From positions 7,844,726-7,908,725 of the forward strand of contig NC_089756.1 of assembly GCF_040412425.1 (NCBI RefSeq): a stretch of 64,000 nt of DNA, in the 5' to 3' direction. Source of the DNA: Macrobrachium rosenbergii. Taxonomy: Eukaryota > Arthropoda > Malacostraca > Decapoda > Palaemonidae. The notes beneath the pieces were generated by a model, which saw only the letters and a program-made list of their open reading frames with translations, had not been told where the DNA came from and made no database searches. This document shows, one piece after another, positions 1 to 13,600 of this stretch; within the stretch, counting starts at the first letter, position 1; every line of letters starts with the position of its first letter. A program made the position numbers and the translations under genes.

Positions 1-1309
1 TGAAATATTCATTATTTGTTTTGTTTAGATGTCTTGCAGACAGGCAGACAGAAGGACAGATGAAATATTCATTTTTTTTGTTTAAGATGTCTTGCAGACA
101 GGCAGACAGAAGGACAGATGAAATATTCATTATTTGTTTAAGATGTCTTGCAGACAGGCAGACAGACAGACAGATGAAATATTCATTATTTGTTTTGTTT
201 ATGTCTTGCAGACAGGCAGACAGAAGGACAGATGGAAATATTCATTATTTGTTTAAGATGTCTTGCAGACAGGCAGACAGAAGGACAGATGGGAAATATT
301 CATTATTTGTATTGTTTAAAAGATGTCTTGCAGACGAATGAAATATTCATTATTTGTTTTGTTAAGATGTCTTGCAGACAGGCAGACAGAAAGGACAGAT
401 GAAATATTCATTATTTGTTTTGTTTTAAGATGTCTTGCAGACAGGCAGACAGACAGACAGATAAAATATTCATTTGTTTGTTTAAGATGTCTTGCAGACA
501 GGCAGACAGACGGACAGATGAAATATTCATTATTTGTTTTGTTTAATGTCTTGAAGTCTTGCAGACAGGAAGACAGAAGGGACAGATGAAATATTCATTA
601 TTTGTTTAAAGATGTCTTGCAGACAGGCAGACAGAAGGAGAGATAAATATTCATTATATGTTTTTAAGATGTCTTGCAGAGACAGGCAGATGAAATATTC
701 ATTATTTGAAGATGTCTTGCAGACAGATGACAGAAATATTCATTATTTGTTTTTGTTTAAGATGTCTTGCAGACAGGCAGACAGACTGACAGATGAAATA
801 TTCATTATTTGTTTTTTTGTTTAAAGATGTCTTGCAGACAGGCAGACAGAAGGACAGATGAAATATTCATTATTTGTTTAAGATGTCTTGCAGACAGGCA
901 GACAGACGGATGAAATATTCAGAAGATGTCTTAAATATTCATTATTTGTGTAAGATGTCTTGCAGACAGGCAGACAGAAGGACAGATGAAATATTCATTA
1001 TTTGTTTTGTTTGATGTCTTGCAGACAGGTAGACAGAAGGACAGATGAAATATTCATTATTTGTTTTGTTTAAGATGTCTTGCAGACAGGCAGACAGACG
1101 GACAGATGAAATATTCATTATTTTTTTTTAAGATGTCTTGCAGACAGGCAGACAGAAGGACAGATGAAATATTCATTTTTTTTTGTTTAAGATGTCTTGC
1201 AGACAGGCAGACAGAAGGACAGATGAAATATTCATTATTTGTTTAAGATGTCTTGCAGACAGGCAGACAGAAGGACAGATGAAATATTCATTTTTTGTTT
1301 AAGATGCCT

Positions 1310-1830
1310 TGCAGACATTTAGACAGAATTTAGATGAAATATTTTATTTGTTTATTTATGTCTTGCAGATTTTTATATATTTTATTTTTGATTTATTTTT
1401 TTGTTTTTTATTTATTTTATTTTTGTTTACATTTATTTATTTAGGACAGATTTGAAATTTGTTTCATTTATTTGTTTTTGCTTCATTTATGTATTTATTT
1501 ATTTAGACTTTTAGGACAGATGAACATTCATTATTTGTTTTGTTTAAGAGGTTCACAGATGAAATATTATTTTATTTGTTTATTTAAGATGTCTTGCATT
1601 TATTTAGACAGAAGGACAGATTAAATATCTTTATTTTATTTAGATGTCTTGCAGATTTATTTATTTTATTAATGATTTATTATTTTATTTTTTTGTCTTG
1701 CAGACATTGAAGACATTTGACAGTTGGAAATATTTATTATTTGTTTATAAGATGTCTTGCAGACAGGTAGACAGAAGGGACAGATTAAATGTTTGTTTTA
1801 TTTAAGATGTCTTTAAGACAGGCATCAGAC
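1310..1830. repeat. T-rich degenerate block inside satellite
   Basis: Monomers here keep scattered anchors (GATGTCTTGCAG, GGACAGAT), but large parts are replaced by TTTATTTATTT-like sequence. Regular monomers resume after about 1,830. It may be real decay with TTTA expansion, or consensus error in a hard-to-assemble array. Confidence 0.8.
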
Positions 1831-2821
1831 GGACAGATGAAATATTCATTATTTGTTTTTGTTTAAGATGTCTTGCAGACAGGCAGACAGAAGGACAGAT
1901 GAAATATTCATTATTTTTTGTTTAAGATGTCTTGCAGACAGGCAGACAGAAGGACAGATGAAATATTCATTATTTGTTTTTAAAGATGTCTTGCAGACAG
2001 GCAGACAGAAGGACAGATGAAATATTCATTATTTTGATTCTTGCAGACAGGCAGAGACAGAAGATGAAATATTAATTTTTGTTTAAGATGTCTTGCAGAC
2101 AGGCAGACAGACGGACAGATGAAATATTCATTATTTGTTTTGTTTAAAGATGTCTTGCAGACAGGCAGACAGACGGACAGATGAAATATTCATTATTTAT
2201 TTTTTTTAAGATGTCTTGATGAGAAATATTCATTATTTGGATGTCAGACAGGCAGACAGAAGGACAGATGAAATATTCATTATTTGTTTAAGATGTCTTG
2301 CAGACAGGCAGACAGAAGGACAGATGAAATATTCATTATTTGTTTAAGATGTCTTGCAGACAGGCAGACAGAAGGACAGATGAAATATTCATTATTTGTT
2401 TTTTTAAGATGTCTTGTTTTTAAGATGTCAGACAGGCAGACAGAAGGACAGATGAAATATTCATTATTTGTTTAAGATGTCTTGCAGACAGGCAGACAGA
2501 AGGACAGATGAAATATTCATTTTTTTTAAGATGTCTTGCAGACAGGCAGACAGACGGACAGATGAAATATTCATTATTTGTTTTGATTTAAGATGTCTTG
2601 CAGACAGGCAGACAGACAGACAGATGAAATATTCATTATTTGTTTTAAGATGTCTTGCAGACAGGCAGACAGAAGGACAGATGAAATATTCATTTTTTGT
2701 TTAAGATGTCTTGCAGACAGGCAGACAGAAGGACAGATGAAATATTCATTATTTGTTTAAGATGTCTTGCAGACAGGCAGACAGAAAGGACAGATGAAAT
2801 ATTCATTATTTGTTTTGTTTA

Positions 2822-3368
2822 GATGTTTTATTTATTTTTATTGTTATTTTTTATCTTTTATTTATTTTTATTTTTTAATTTCTATTTATTTATTTGTTTT
2901 TTATTTATTTTTTTATCTGCTTTTTGTTTTGTTTATTTATATTTGTTTTTTCATTTATTTATTTTTTTTATTTTTTATTTTTTATTTTGTTTATTTATTT
3001 GTTTTTTTTATTTTGATTTATTTATTTTTTTATTTATTTTTATTTTTACTCTTTATTTATTTTATGTATTTTTATTTATTTATTTATTTATTTTATTTAT
3101 TATTTATTTTATCCGTTTATTAATTTTAATTTGTTTTTTTTTTATTTATTTATTTTTGTTTTTTGCATTTTTTATTTATTTTATTTATTTATCTTTATTT
3201 ATTTTATTTATTTGCTTTATTTTATTTATTGCTTTTATTTATTTATTTGTTTTTGTTTATTTACTCCATCATATTTGCATTTATTTTACTTCTATCCATT
3301 TTATTTGCCTTTACTTATTTGTTTGTTTATTTCCACTTACTCATCTATCCTGCTCCACTTTATTTATT
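2822..3368. repeat. TTTA-rich low-complexity interruption of satellite
   Basis: About 550 bp made almost only of TTTA, TTTTA and TTTG words, with a slightly more complex stretch near 3,270-3,360. Regular monomers stop and restart abruptly at both sides. The open frames rich in Phe, Leu, Ile and Tyr on the plus strand are low-complexity artefacts. Confidence 0.9.
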
Positions 3369-6300
3369 TAGATGTCTTGCAGACAGGCAGACAAGGACAG
3401 ATGAAATATTCATTATTTGATGTCTTGCAGACAGGATTAACAGATGAAATATCTATGCAGACAGGCAGACAGAGACAGAAGGACAGATGAAATATTCATT
3501 ATTTGTTTTAAGATGTCTTGCAGACAGGCAGACAGAAGGACAGATGAAATATTCATTATTTGTTTTGTTTAAGATGTCTTGCAGACAGGACAGACAGACG
3601 GACACAGATGAAATATTCATTATTTGTTTTGAGTTTTAAGATGTCTTGCAGACAGGCAGACAGAAGGACAGATGAAATATTCATTATTTGTTTTGTTTAA
3701 GATGTCTTGCAGACAGGCAGACAGAAGGACAGATGAAATATTTCATTATTTATTTAAGATGTCTTGCAGACAGGCAGACAGAAGGACAGATGAAATATTC
3801 ATTATTTGTTTAAGATGTCTTGCAGACAGGCAGACAGACGGACAGATGAAATATTCATTATTTATTTTAAGATATATTACAGACAGGCAGACAGACAGAC
3901 AGGAATGAAATATTCATTGTTGTTTAAGATGTCTTGCAGACAGGCAGACAGAAAGACAGATGAAATATTTGTTATTTGTTTTGTTTTAAGAATGTCTTGC
4001 AGACAGGCAGACAGACAGACAGATAAAAATATTCATTATTTGTTTTGTTTAAGATGTCTTGCAGACAGGCAGAGACAGAAGGACAGATGAAATATTCATT
4101 ATTTGTTTTGTTTAAGATAAACTTGCAGACAGGCAGACAGACAGACAGATGAAATATCATTATTTATTTATTTTAAGAAGTCTTGCAGACAGGAAGACAG
4201 AAGGGACAGATGAAATATCTTATTATTTGTTTTGTTTAAGATGTCTTTGCAGACAGGCAGACAGAAGGAGAGATGAAATATTCATTATATGTTTTGTTTA
4301 AGATGTCTTAAGACAGTGGCAGACAGACAGACAGATGAAATATTCATTATTTGTTTAAGATGTCTTGCAGACAGGCAGACAGAAGCTGACAGATGAAATA
4401 TTCATTTTTGTTTTGATTTAAGATGTCTTGCAGACAGGCAGACAGACTGACAGATGAAATATTCATTATTTGTTTTTAAGATGTCTTGCAGACAGGCAGA
4501 CAGAAGGACAGATGAAATATTCATATTTGTTTCTGATGTCTTGCAGACAGGCAGACAGATTTGGACAGATGAAATATTCATTATTTGTTTTAAGATGTCT
4601 TGCAGACAGGCAGACAGGAAGGACAGATGAAATATTCATTTTTATTTTATTTAAGATGTCTTAAGATTGTGTTATATGTAAAGGAGAGAGATGAAATATT
4701 CATTATTTGTTTTTTTAAGATGTCTTGGCAGACAGGCAGACAGAAGGACAGATGAAATATTCATTATTTGTTTAAGATGTCTTGCAGACAGGTAGACAGA
4801 AGGACAGATGAAATATTCATTATTTGTTTTTTTAAGATGTCTTGCAGACAGGCAGACAGACAGACAGATGAAATATTCATTATTTGTTTTAAGAAGTCTT
4901 TATAGATAGGAAGACAGAAGGACAGATGAAATATTCATTATTTGTTTAAGATGTCTTGCAGACAGGCAGACAGAAGGACAGATGAAATATCATTATTTTT
5001 TTGTTTAAGATGTCTTGCAGACAGGCAGACGGACAGACAGATGAAATATTCATTATTTGTTTAAGATGTCTTGCAGACAGGCAGACAGAAGGACAGATGA
5101 AATATTCATTTTTTGTTTAAGATGTCTTTTAGACAGGCAGACAGAAGGACAGATAAAATATTCATTATTTGTTTTAAGATGTCTTGCAGACAGGCAGACA
5201 GAAGGACAGATGAAATATTCATTATTTGTTTAAGATTCTTGCAACAGGCATGAGACAGATTGCAGTTTAAGATGTCTTGCAGACAGGCAGACAGAAGGAC
5301 AGATGAAATATTCATTATTTGTTTTTTTAAGATGTCTTGCAGACAGGCAGACAGAAGGACAGATGAAATATTCATTATTTGACAGGCAGACAGAAGGGAC
5401 AGATGATTATTCATTATTTATTTAAGATGTCTTGCAGACAGGCAGACAGACGGACAGATGAAATATTCATTATTTGTTTTGAAGATGTCTTGCAGACAGG
5501 CAGACAGAAGGACAGATGATGAAATATTCATTATTTGTTTAAGATGTCTTGCAGACAGGCAGACAGAAGGACAGATGAAATATTCATTATTTTGTTTAAG
5601 ATGTCTTGCAGACAGGGCAGACAGAAGGACAGAGATGAAATATTATTATTTGTTTATTATTTGTTTTTTGTTTAAGATTTCTTGCAGACAGGCAGACAGA
5701 AGGACAGATGAAATATTCATTTTTTTTAAGATGTCTTGCAGACAGGCAGACACACGGACAGATGAAATATCTCATTATTTGTTTTTGTTTAAGATGTCTT
5801 GCAGACAGGCAGACAGAAGGACAGATGAAATATTCATTATTTGTTTTGTTTAAGATGTCTTGCAGACAGGCAGACAGAAGGACAGATGAAATATTATTTT
5901 TTATTGAGGATGTCTTGCAGACAGGCAGACAGAAGGACAGATGAAATATTCATTATTTGTTTAAGATGTCTTGCAGACAGGCAGACAGAAGGACAGATGA
6001 AATATTAATTTTTGTTTAAGATGTCTTGCAGACAGGCAGACAGACGGACAGATGAAATATTCATTATTTGTTTTGTTAAAGATGTCATGCAGACAGGAAG
6101 ACAGACGGACAGATGAAATATTCATTATTTATTTTGTTTAGATGTCTTGCAGACAGGCAGACACAAGGACAGATGAAATATCTCATTATTTGTTTAAGAT
6201 GTCTTGCAGACAGGCAGACAGAAGGACAGATGAAATATTCACTTTTATTTAAGATGTATTGCAGACAGGCAGACAGACGGACAGATGAAATATTCATTAT

Positions 6301-7864
6301 TTATTTAAGATGTCTTGCAGACAGGCAGACAGACGGACAGTGATGAAATATTCATTATTTGTTTAAGATGTCTTGCAGGACAGGCAGACAGAAGGACAGA
6401 TGAAATATTCATTATTTGTGTTTAAGATGTCTTGCAGACAGGCAGACAGAAGGACAGATGAAATATTCATTATTTCTTTTGCTTAAGATGTCTTGCAGAC
6501 AGGCAGAGAGACGGACAGATGAAATATTCATTATTTGTTTTGTTTTATTTAAGATGTCTTGCAGACAGGCAGACAGAAGGACAGATGAAATATTCATTAT
6601 TTGTTAAGATGTCTTGCAGACAGGCAGACAGACGGACAGATGAAATATTCATTATTTGTTTTGTTTGCAGAAGGCATGTCTTGACAGACATTATTTGTTT
6701 AAGATGTCAGACAGAAGGACAGATGAAATATTCATTATTTGTTTAAGATGTCTTGCAGACAGGCAGACAGACGGACAGATGAAATATTCATTATTTGTTT
6801 TGTTTAAAATGTCTTGCAGACAGGCAGACAGAAGGACAGATGAAATATCTCATTATTTGTTTTAGATGTCTTGTAGACAGGCAGACAGAAGGACAGATGA
6901 AATATTCATTATTTGTATTGTTTAAGATGTCTTGCAGACAGATGAAATATTCATTATTTGTTTTGTTTAAGATGTCTTGCAGACAGGCAGACAGAAGGAC
7001 AGATGAAATATTCATTATTTGTTTAAGATGTCTTGGCAGACAGGCAGACAGACGGACAGATGAAATATTCATTATTTGTTTTGTTTAAATGTCTTGCAGA
7101 CAGGAAGACAGAAGGACAGTTGAAATATTCATTATTTGTTTAAGATGTCTTGCAGACAGGCAGACAGAAGGACAGATGAAATATTCATTATTTGTTTTAA
7201 GATGTCTTGCAGACAGGCAGACAGAAAAGACAGATGAAATATTCATTATTTGTTTAAGATGTCTTGCAGACAGGCAGACAGACGGACAGATGAAATATTC
7301 ATTATTTGTTTTAAAGATGTCTTGCAGACAGGAAGACAGACGGGACAGTTGAAATATTCATTATTTGTTTTGAGTTTAAGATGTCTTGCAGACAGGCAGA
7401 CAGAAGGACAAGATGAAATATTCATTATTTGTTTAAGATGTCTTGGGACAGGAGAAGAAAGACAGATGAAATATTCATTATTTGTAAGATGTCTTGCAGA
7501 CAGGCAGTCAGACGGACAGTTGAAATATTCATTATTTGTTTTGTTTAAGATGTCTTGCAGACAGGAAGACAGAAGGACAGATGAAATATTCATTATTTGT
7601 TTTGAGCGAAGATGTCTTGCAGACAGGCAGACAGAAGGACAGATGATATATTCATTTTTTGTTTAAGATGTCTTGCAGACAGGAAGACGGACAGATGAGG
7701 ATTCATTATTTGTTTTGTTTTTGACAGGCAAATTATTTGTTATTTGTTTTGTTTAAGATGTCTTGCAGACAGGCAGACAGAAGGACAGAGATGAAATATC
7801 TATTATTTGTTTTTTAAGATGTCTTGCAGACAGGCAGACAGAAGGACAGATGAAATATTCATTA

Positions 7865-10665
7865 TTTGTTTATTTTGTTTATTTGTTTACTTTATCCATT
7901 TATTTATTCATTATTTATTTAAGATTTTAGACAGGCAGACAGACGGACATTTTAAATATTCATTATTTGTTTTATTTAGTATTTATCAGGCAGACGAACA
8001 GACAGATGAAATATTCATTTATTTTTTTTAAGATGTCTGCAGACAGGCAACAGAAGGACAGATAGAAATATTTATTTTTGTTTAAGATGTCTTTTATTTA
8101 TTTATTTAGAAGGACAGATTCTTTTTGTTTTATTTATTTATTTTAAGATGTCTTGTTTTTATTTATTTAGAAGGACAGATTTAATTTATTTTTTTTTAAG
8201 ATTCATTTGTTTGGCAGACAGATTTATAAATTTTTATTTCCATTTATTATTTTTATTTTTATTTAAGATTTTGCAGACTGGCAGACATTTGGACAGATTT
8301 AATATTCATTATTTATTTGTTTAAGATTTATTTTTAGACATTATTTGTTTGTTTAACATTTTAGAAGGACAGATAGAAATATTCATTTATTTTGTTTTTA
8401 TTTTATTTATTTATTTTATATATTTATTTATTTGACAGATGAAATTATTCATTATTGTTTTATTTAAGATTTCTTGCAGACAGGCAGACAGGACATTTGT
8501 TGAAATATTCATTTATTTATTTATTTATCCATTTTGTTTACCTACAGGTTTATTTTGTTAGGACAAGTTTTTTATTCATTATTTCTTTTTTTAGATATTT
8601 TAGACAGGCATTTGTTAGACATTTGTTTTTATTCATTATTTATTTATTTAATTTTTATTTCTTGCAGGCAGGCATTTAAGGACAGATATTTATTTATTTT
8701 TTTAGATGTTTATTTTTTTGTTTACACTACAGATAAATATTTATTATTTATTTTTGTTTAAGATGTCTTGCAGATTTATTTTTTTATTTATTATTTATTT
8801 TATTGGCTTGTTTAAAGATGTCATTTAAGACAGGCAGACAGAAGGACAGATGAATTTATTTATTTACTGTTTTTTATTTGAGGATTTTTATTTGCAGACA
8901 GAGTCCACGCACAGAAGGACAGATGAAATATTCATTATTTATTTTAAGATATCATTTTCAGACAGCAGACAGAAGGACAGATTAAATATTAAATTTTTAT
9001 TTTGATTTACTTGCAGACATTTTTTATTTGTTTTATTTCAGACAGATAGAAAATATTCATTAATTATTTTACTTAAAGATTATTTCAGACAGGAATTTGA
9101 CGGACAGATTTTATATTATTTATTTATTTAGTTTTTATTTGCTCTATCTTGTTTCAGGCAGACAAGAAGGACATTTTGTTTAATTGTATTTGTTTTATTT
9201 TTGCAGATTTTTTTATTTTTTATTTTTATTTAAATATTTTACTTTTTATTTGTTAAAGATGCTTTAGACATTTAGACAGACAGGCAGATAAATATTCATT
9301 ATTTATTTTAAGATGTCTTGCAGACAGGAAGACAGACACGGACGGTTTAATATTTTTATTTGTTTAAGATGTCTATTTAGACCGTTTACAAAGACAGACA
9401 TTTGTTCTTATTTATTATTTGTTTTTCATTTTAAAATGTCTTGCAGACAGTTTAGACAGAATTTATTTATTTTTAATTTTTTATTTTATTTCTTTTCTAT
9501 TTAGATATCTTGTTTTTTACAGGCAGAGAGACGGACAGTTTTTGTTTATTTTATTTTATTTTATTTAAAGATGTCTTGCATTTTTGTTTTATTTATTTAT
9601 TTATTTGGACCAGATTTTGTTTATTTTATTTTTTGCTTTGTTTAATTATTTATCTTGCAAGACGATTAGACAGACGGACAGATATTTAATATTCATTTAT
9701 TTTATTTTGTTTATTGTCTTGCAGACAGAGGCAGACAGAAGGACAGATTTTATATTCATTTATTTGTTTGTCTAAGATTTCTTTATTTTCCAGACAGGCA
9801 GACAGACGAGACAGATAGAAATATTCATTATGTTTACTATTTAAAATTCTTGCAGACATCAGACAGAAGGACAGATGAAATATTTATTATTTATTTTAGA
9901 TTCTTTTATACAGGCATTTAGAAGGACAGATGAAATATTTGTTTTTTTATTTATTTTTAATTGTTATTTATTTATAAGATGTCTTAGACAGTTTTTAAAT
10001 ATTTGTTAATTTATTTTTGTTTAAGATTTATTTGCAGACAGGCAGACAGATTTGACAGATGTTTCATTTTTTGTTTGTTTATTCTTTCTTGTTCCAGGCA
10101 GACAGACGGACAGATTGTTTATTTTTATTTGTTTGTTATTTTATTTGTTTGTCTTACAATACGGGAAGATTTTTGGACAGTTGAAATTTCATTATTTGTT
10201 TAAGATGTCTTATTTGTTTATTTCTTGTTTAGAAGGACATTTTATTTGTTTATTTGTTTTTTATTTTAAGATTATTTTGCAGACTAGGCGGATTAGAAAG
10301 ACATTTGTTTTGTTTATTATTTATTTAAGATATTTTCTATTTGCAGACAGTTTTGACGATTTACAGATTTTAAATATTCATTATTTATTTTATTTAAGAT
10401 TTGCTTGTTTTATTTTTAGGAAGACAGGTTTGACAGTTGCTTTATTTTTGTTTATTTATTTTATTTGTTTAAGATTTATTTATTTTATTTAGACAGAAGG
10501 ACAAGATTAAATATTCATTATTTTATTTGTTTATGTCTTCCATCAGGAGAAGACATTTCATTTATTTTATTTTTTTATTTTATTTATTTTTATTTATTTG
10601 TCTTATTTTATTTGGCAGTCAGTCCACAGTTGAAATATTTTGACTATTTGTTTATTTATTTTGTT
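7865..10665. repeat. Long degenerate T-rich domain of the satellite
   Basis: For about 2.8 kb the 56-bp rhythm is only just visible. GCAGACAGGCAG and GGACAGAT words recur at roughly monomer spacing but are separated by TTTATTTATTTT in place of the usual linker and core. Regular monomers return near 10,670. No gene is seen. Confidence 0.85.
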
Positions 10666-10669
10666 TGTT

Positions 10670-13600
10670 GGCAGACAGAAAAGACAGATGAAATATTCAT
10701 TATTTGTTTAAGATGTCTTGCAGACAGGCAGACAGAAAGATGAAATATTCAGATGAGACAGGCAGACAGACGGACAGATAAATATTCATTATTTGTTTTG
10801 TTTAAGATGTCTTGCAGACAGGCAGACAGAAGGACAGATGAAATATTCATTATTTGTTTTGTTTAAGATGTCTTGCAGACAGGAAGACAAGGACAGATGA
10901 AATATTCATTATTTGTTTAAGATGTCTTGCAGACAGGCAGACAGACGGACAGATGAAATATTCATTATTTGTTTTGTTTTGCAAGATGTCTTGCAGACAG
11001 ATGCAGACAGACAGACAGATGATTATTTGTTTTGTTTAAGATGTCTTGCAGACAGGCAGACAGAAGGACAGATGAAATATTCATTATTTGTTTAAGATGT
11101 CTTGCAGACAGGCAGACAGAAGGACAGATGAAATATTCATTATTTGTTTGTTTAAGATGTCTTGCAGACAGGAAGACAGACGGACAGATGAAATATTCAT
11201 TATTTGTTTTGTTTAAGATGTCTTGCAGACAGGCAGACAGAAGGACAGATGAAATATTCATTATTTGTTTTAAGATGTCTTGCAGACAGGCAGACAGAAG
11301 GACAGATGAAATATTCATTATTTGTTTAAGATGTCTTGCAGACAGGCAGACAGAAGGACAGATGAAATATTCATTATTTGTTTAAGATGTCTTGCAGACA
11401 GGCAGACAGAAGGACAGATGAAATATTCATTATTTGTTTTGTTTAAGATGTCTTGCAGACAGGCAGACAGACAGACAGATGAAATATTCATTATTTGTTT
11501 TGTTTTAAGATGTCTTGCAGACAGGCAGACAGAAGGACAGATGAAATATTCATTATTTGTTTTGTTTTGAAAGACTTGCAGATGAAATATTCATTATTTG
11601 TTTTGTTTAAGATGTCTTGCAGACAGGAAGACAGACGGACAGATGAAATATTCATTATTTGTTTTGTTTAAGATGTCTTGCAGACAGGCAGACAGACAGA
11701 TGAAATATTCATTATTTGTTTTGTCTTGCAGATGTCTTGGGACAGACAGACAGACAAGACAGATGAAATATTCATTATTTGTTTTGTTTAAGATGTCTTG
11801 CAGACAGATGAAATATTCATTATTTGTTTAAGATGTCTTGCAGACAGGAAGACAGACAGGAGGACAGATGAAATATTCATTATTTGTTTTGTTTAAGATG
11901 TCTTGCAGACAGGCAGACAGACAGACAGATGAAATATTCATTATTTGTTTAAGATGTCTTGCAGACAGGCAGACAGAAAGACAGATGAAATATTCATTAT
12001 TTGTTTTGCAGACTTGCAGACAGAAAAGACAGATGAAATATTCATTATTTGTTTAAGATGTCTTGCAGACAGGAAGACAGAAGGACAGATGAAATATTCA
12101 TTATTTGTTTTGTTTAAGATGTCTTGCAGACAGGAAGACAGACGGACAGATGAAATATTCATTATTTGTTTAAGATGTCTTGCAGACAGGCAGACAGACA
12201 GACAGATGAAATATTCATTATTTGTTTTGTTTAAGATGTCTTGCAGACAGGCAGACAGAAGGACAGATGAAATATTCATTATTTGTTTTGTTTAAGATGT
12301 CTTGCAGACAGGCAGACAGAAAGACAGATGAAATATTCATTATTTGTTTAAGATGTCTTGCAGACAGGCAGACAGAAGGACAGATGAAATATTCATTATT
12401 TGTTTTGTTTAAGATGTCTTGCAGACAGGCAGACAGAAGGAGACAGATGAAATATTCATTATTTGTTTAAGATGTCTTGCAGACAGGCAGACAGAAAGAC
12501 AGATGAAATATTCATTATTATTTGTTTAAGATGTCTTGCAGACAGGAACAGATGACAGACAGAGAAAAGATTGAAATATTCATTATTTGTTTAAGATGTC
12601 TTGCAGACAGGCAGACAGAAAGACAGATGAAATATTCATTATTTGTTTAAGATGTCTTGCAGACAGGCAGACAGAAAGACAGATGAAATATTCATTATTT
12701 GTTTGTTGAAGGTCTTAAGAGACAGGACAGATATATTCATTATTTGTTTTTGTTTAAGATCTTGCAGGAAGACAGACGGACATGAAATATTCATTATTTG
12801 TTTTGTTTTGAAGAAGACAGATGATAAAATATTCATTATTTGTTTAAGATGTCTTGCAGACAGGCAGACAGAAGGACAGATGAAATATTCATTATTTGTT
12901 TTTCAGATGTCTTGCAGACAGGCAGACAGACGGACAGATGAAATATTCATTATTTGTTTTATTTAAGATGTCTTGCAGGCAGACAGAAGACAGATGAAAT
13001 ATCTATTATTTGGAAGATGAGGAAGGCAGACAGAAGGACAGATGGAAATATTTGTTTTTTATTTAAGATGTCTTGCAGACAGGCAGACAGAAGACAGATG
13101 AAATATTCATTATTTGTTTAAGATGTCTTGCAGACAGGCAGACAGAAAGACAGATGAAATATTCATTATTTGTTTAAGATGTCTTTTGGACAGGCAGACA
13201 GAAGGACAGATAAAATATCAGTTTAAGATGTCTTGCGGACTATCTTGCAGACGACAGGATGAAATATTCATTATTTGTTTTGTTTAAGATGTCTTGCAGA
13301 CAGGCACACATAAGGACAGATGAAATATTCATTATTTGTTTTTTTAAGATGTCTTGCAGACAGGCAGACAGAAGACAGATGAAATATCTAATATTTGTTT
13401 TGTTTAAGATGTCTTGCAGACAGGCAGACAGACGGACAGATGAAATATTCATTTATTTGTTTAAGATGTCTTTTGAGACAGGCAGACAGAAGGACAGATG
13501 AAATATCATTATTTTTTTTTTTACGAAATATCTTGTTTTGTTTAAGATTTCTGCAGACAGGCAGATAGAAGGACAGATGAAATATTCATTTTTTTTTTAA

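Noticed and set aside
2767..3490. Hydrophobic membrane-protein-like frames
   Set aside because: Phe/Leu/Tyr-rich readings come from the TTTA low-complexity tract.
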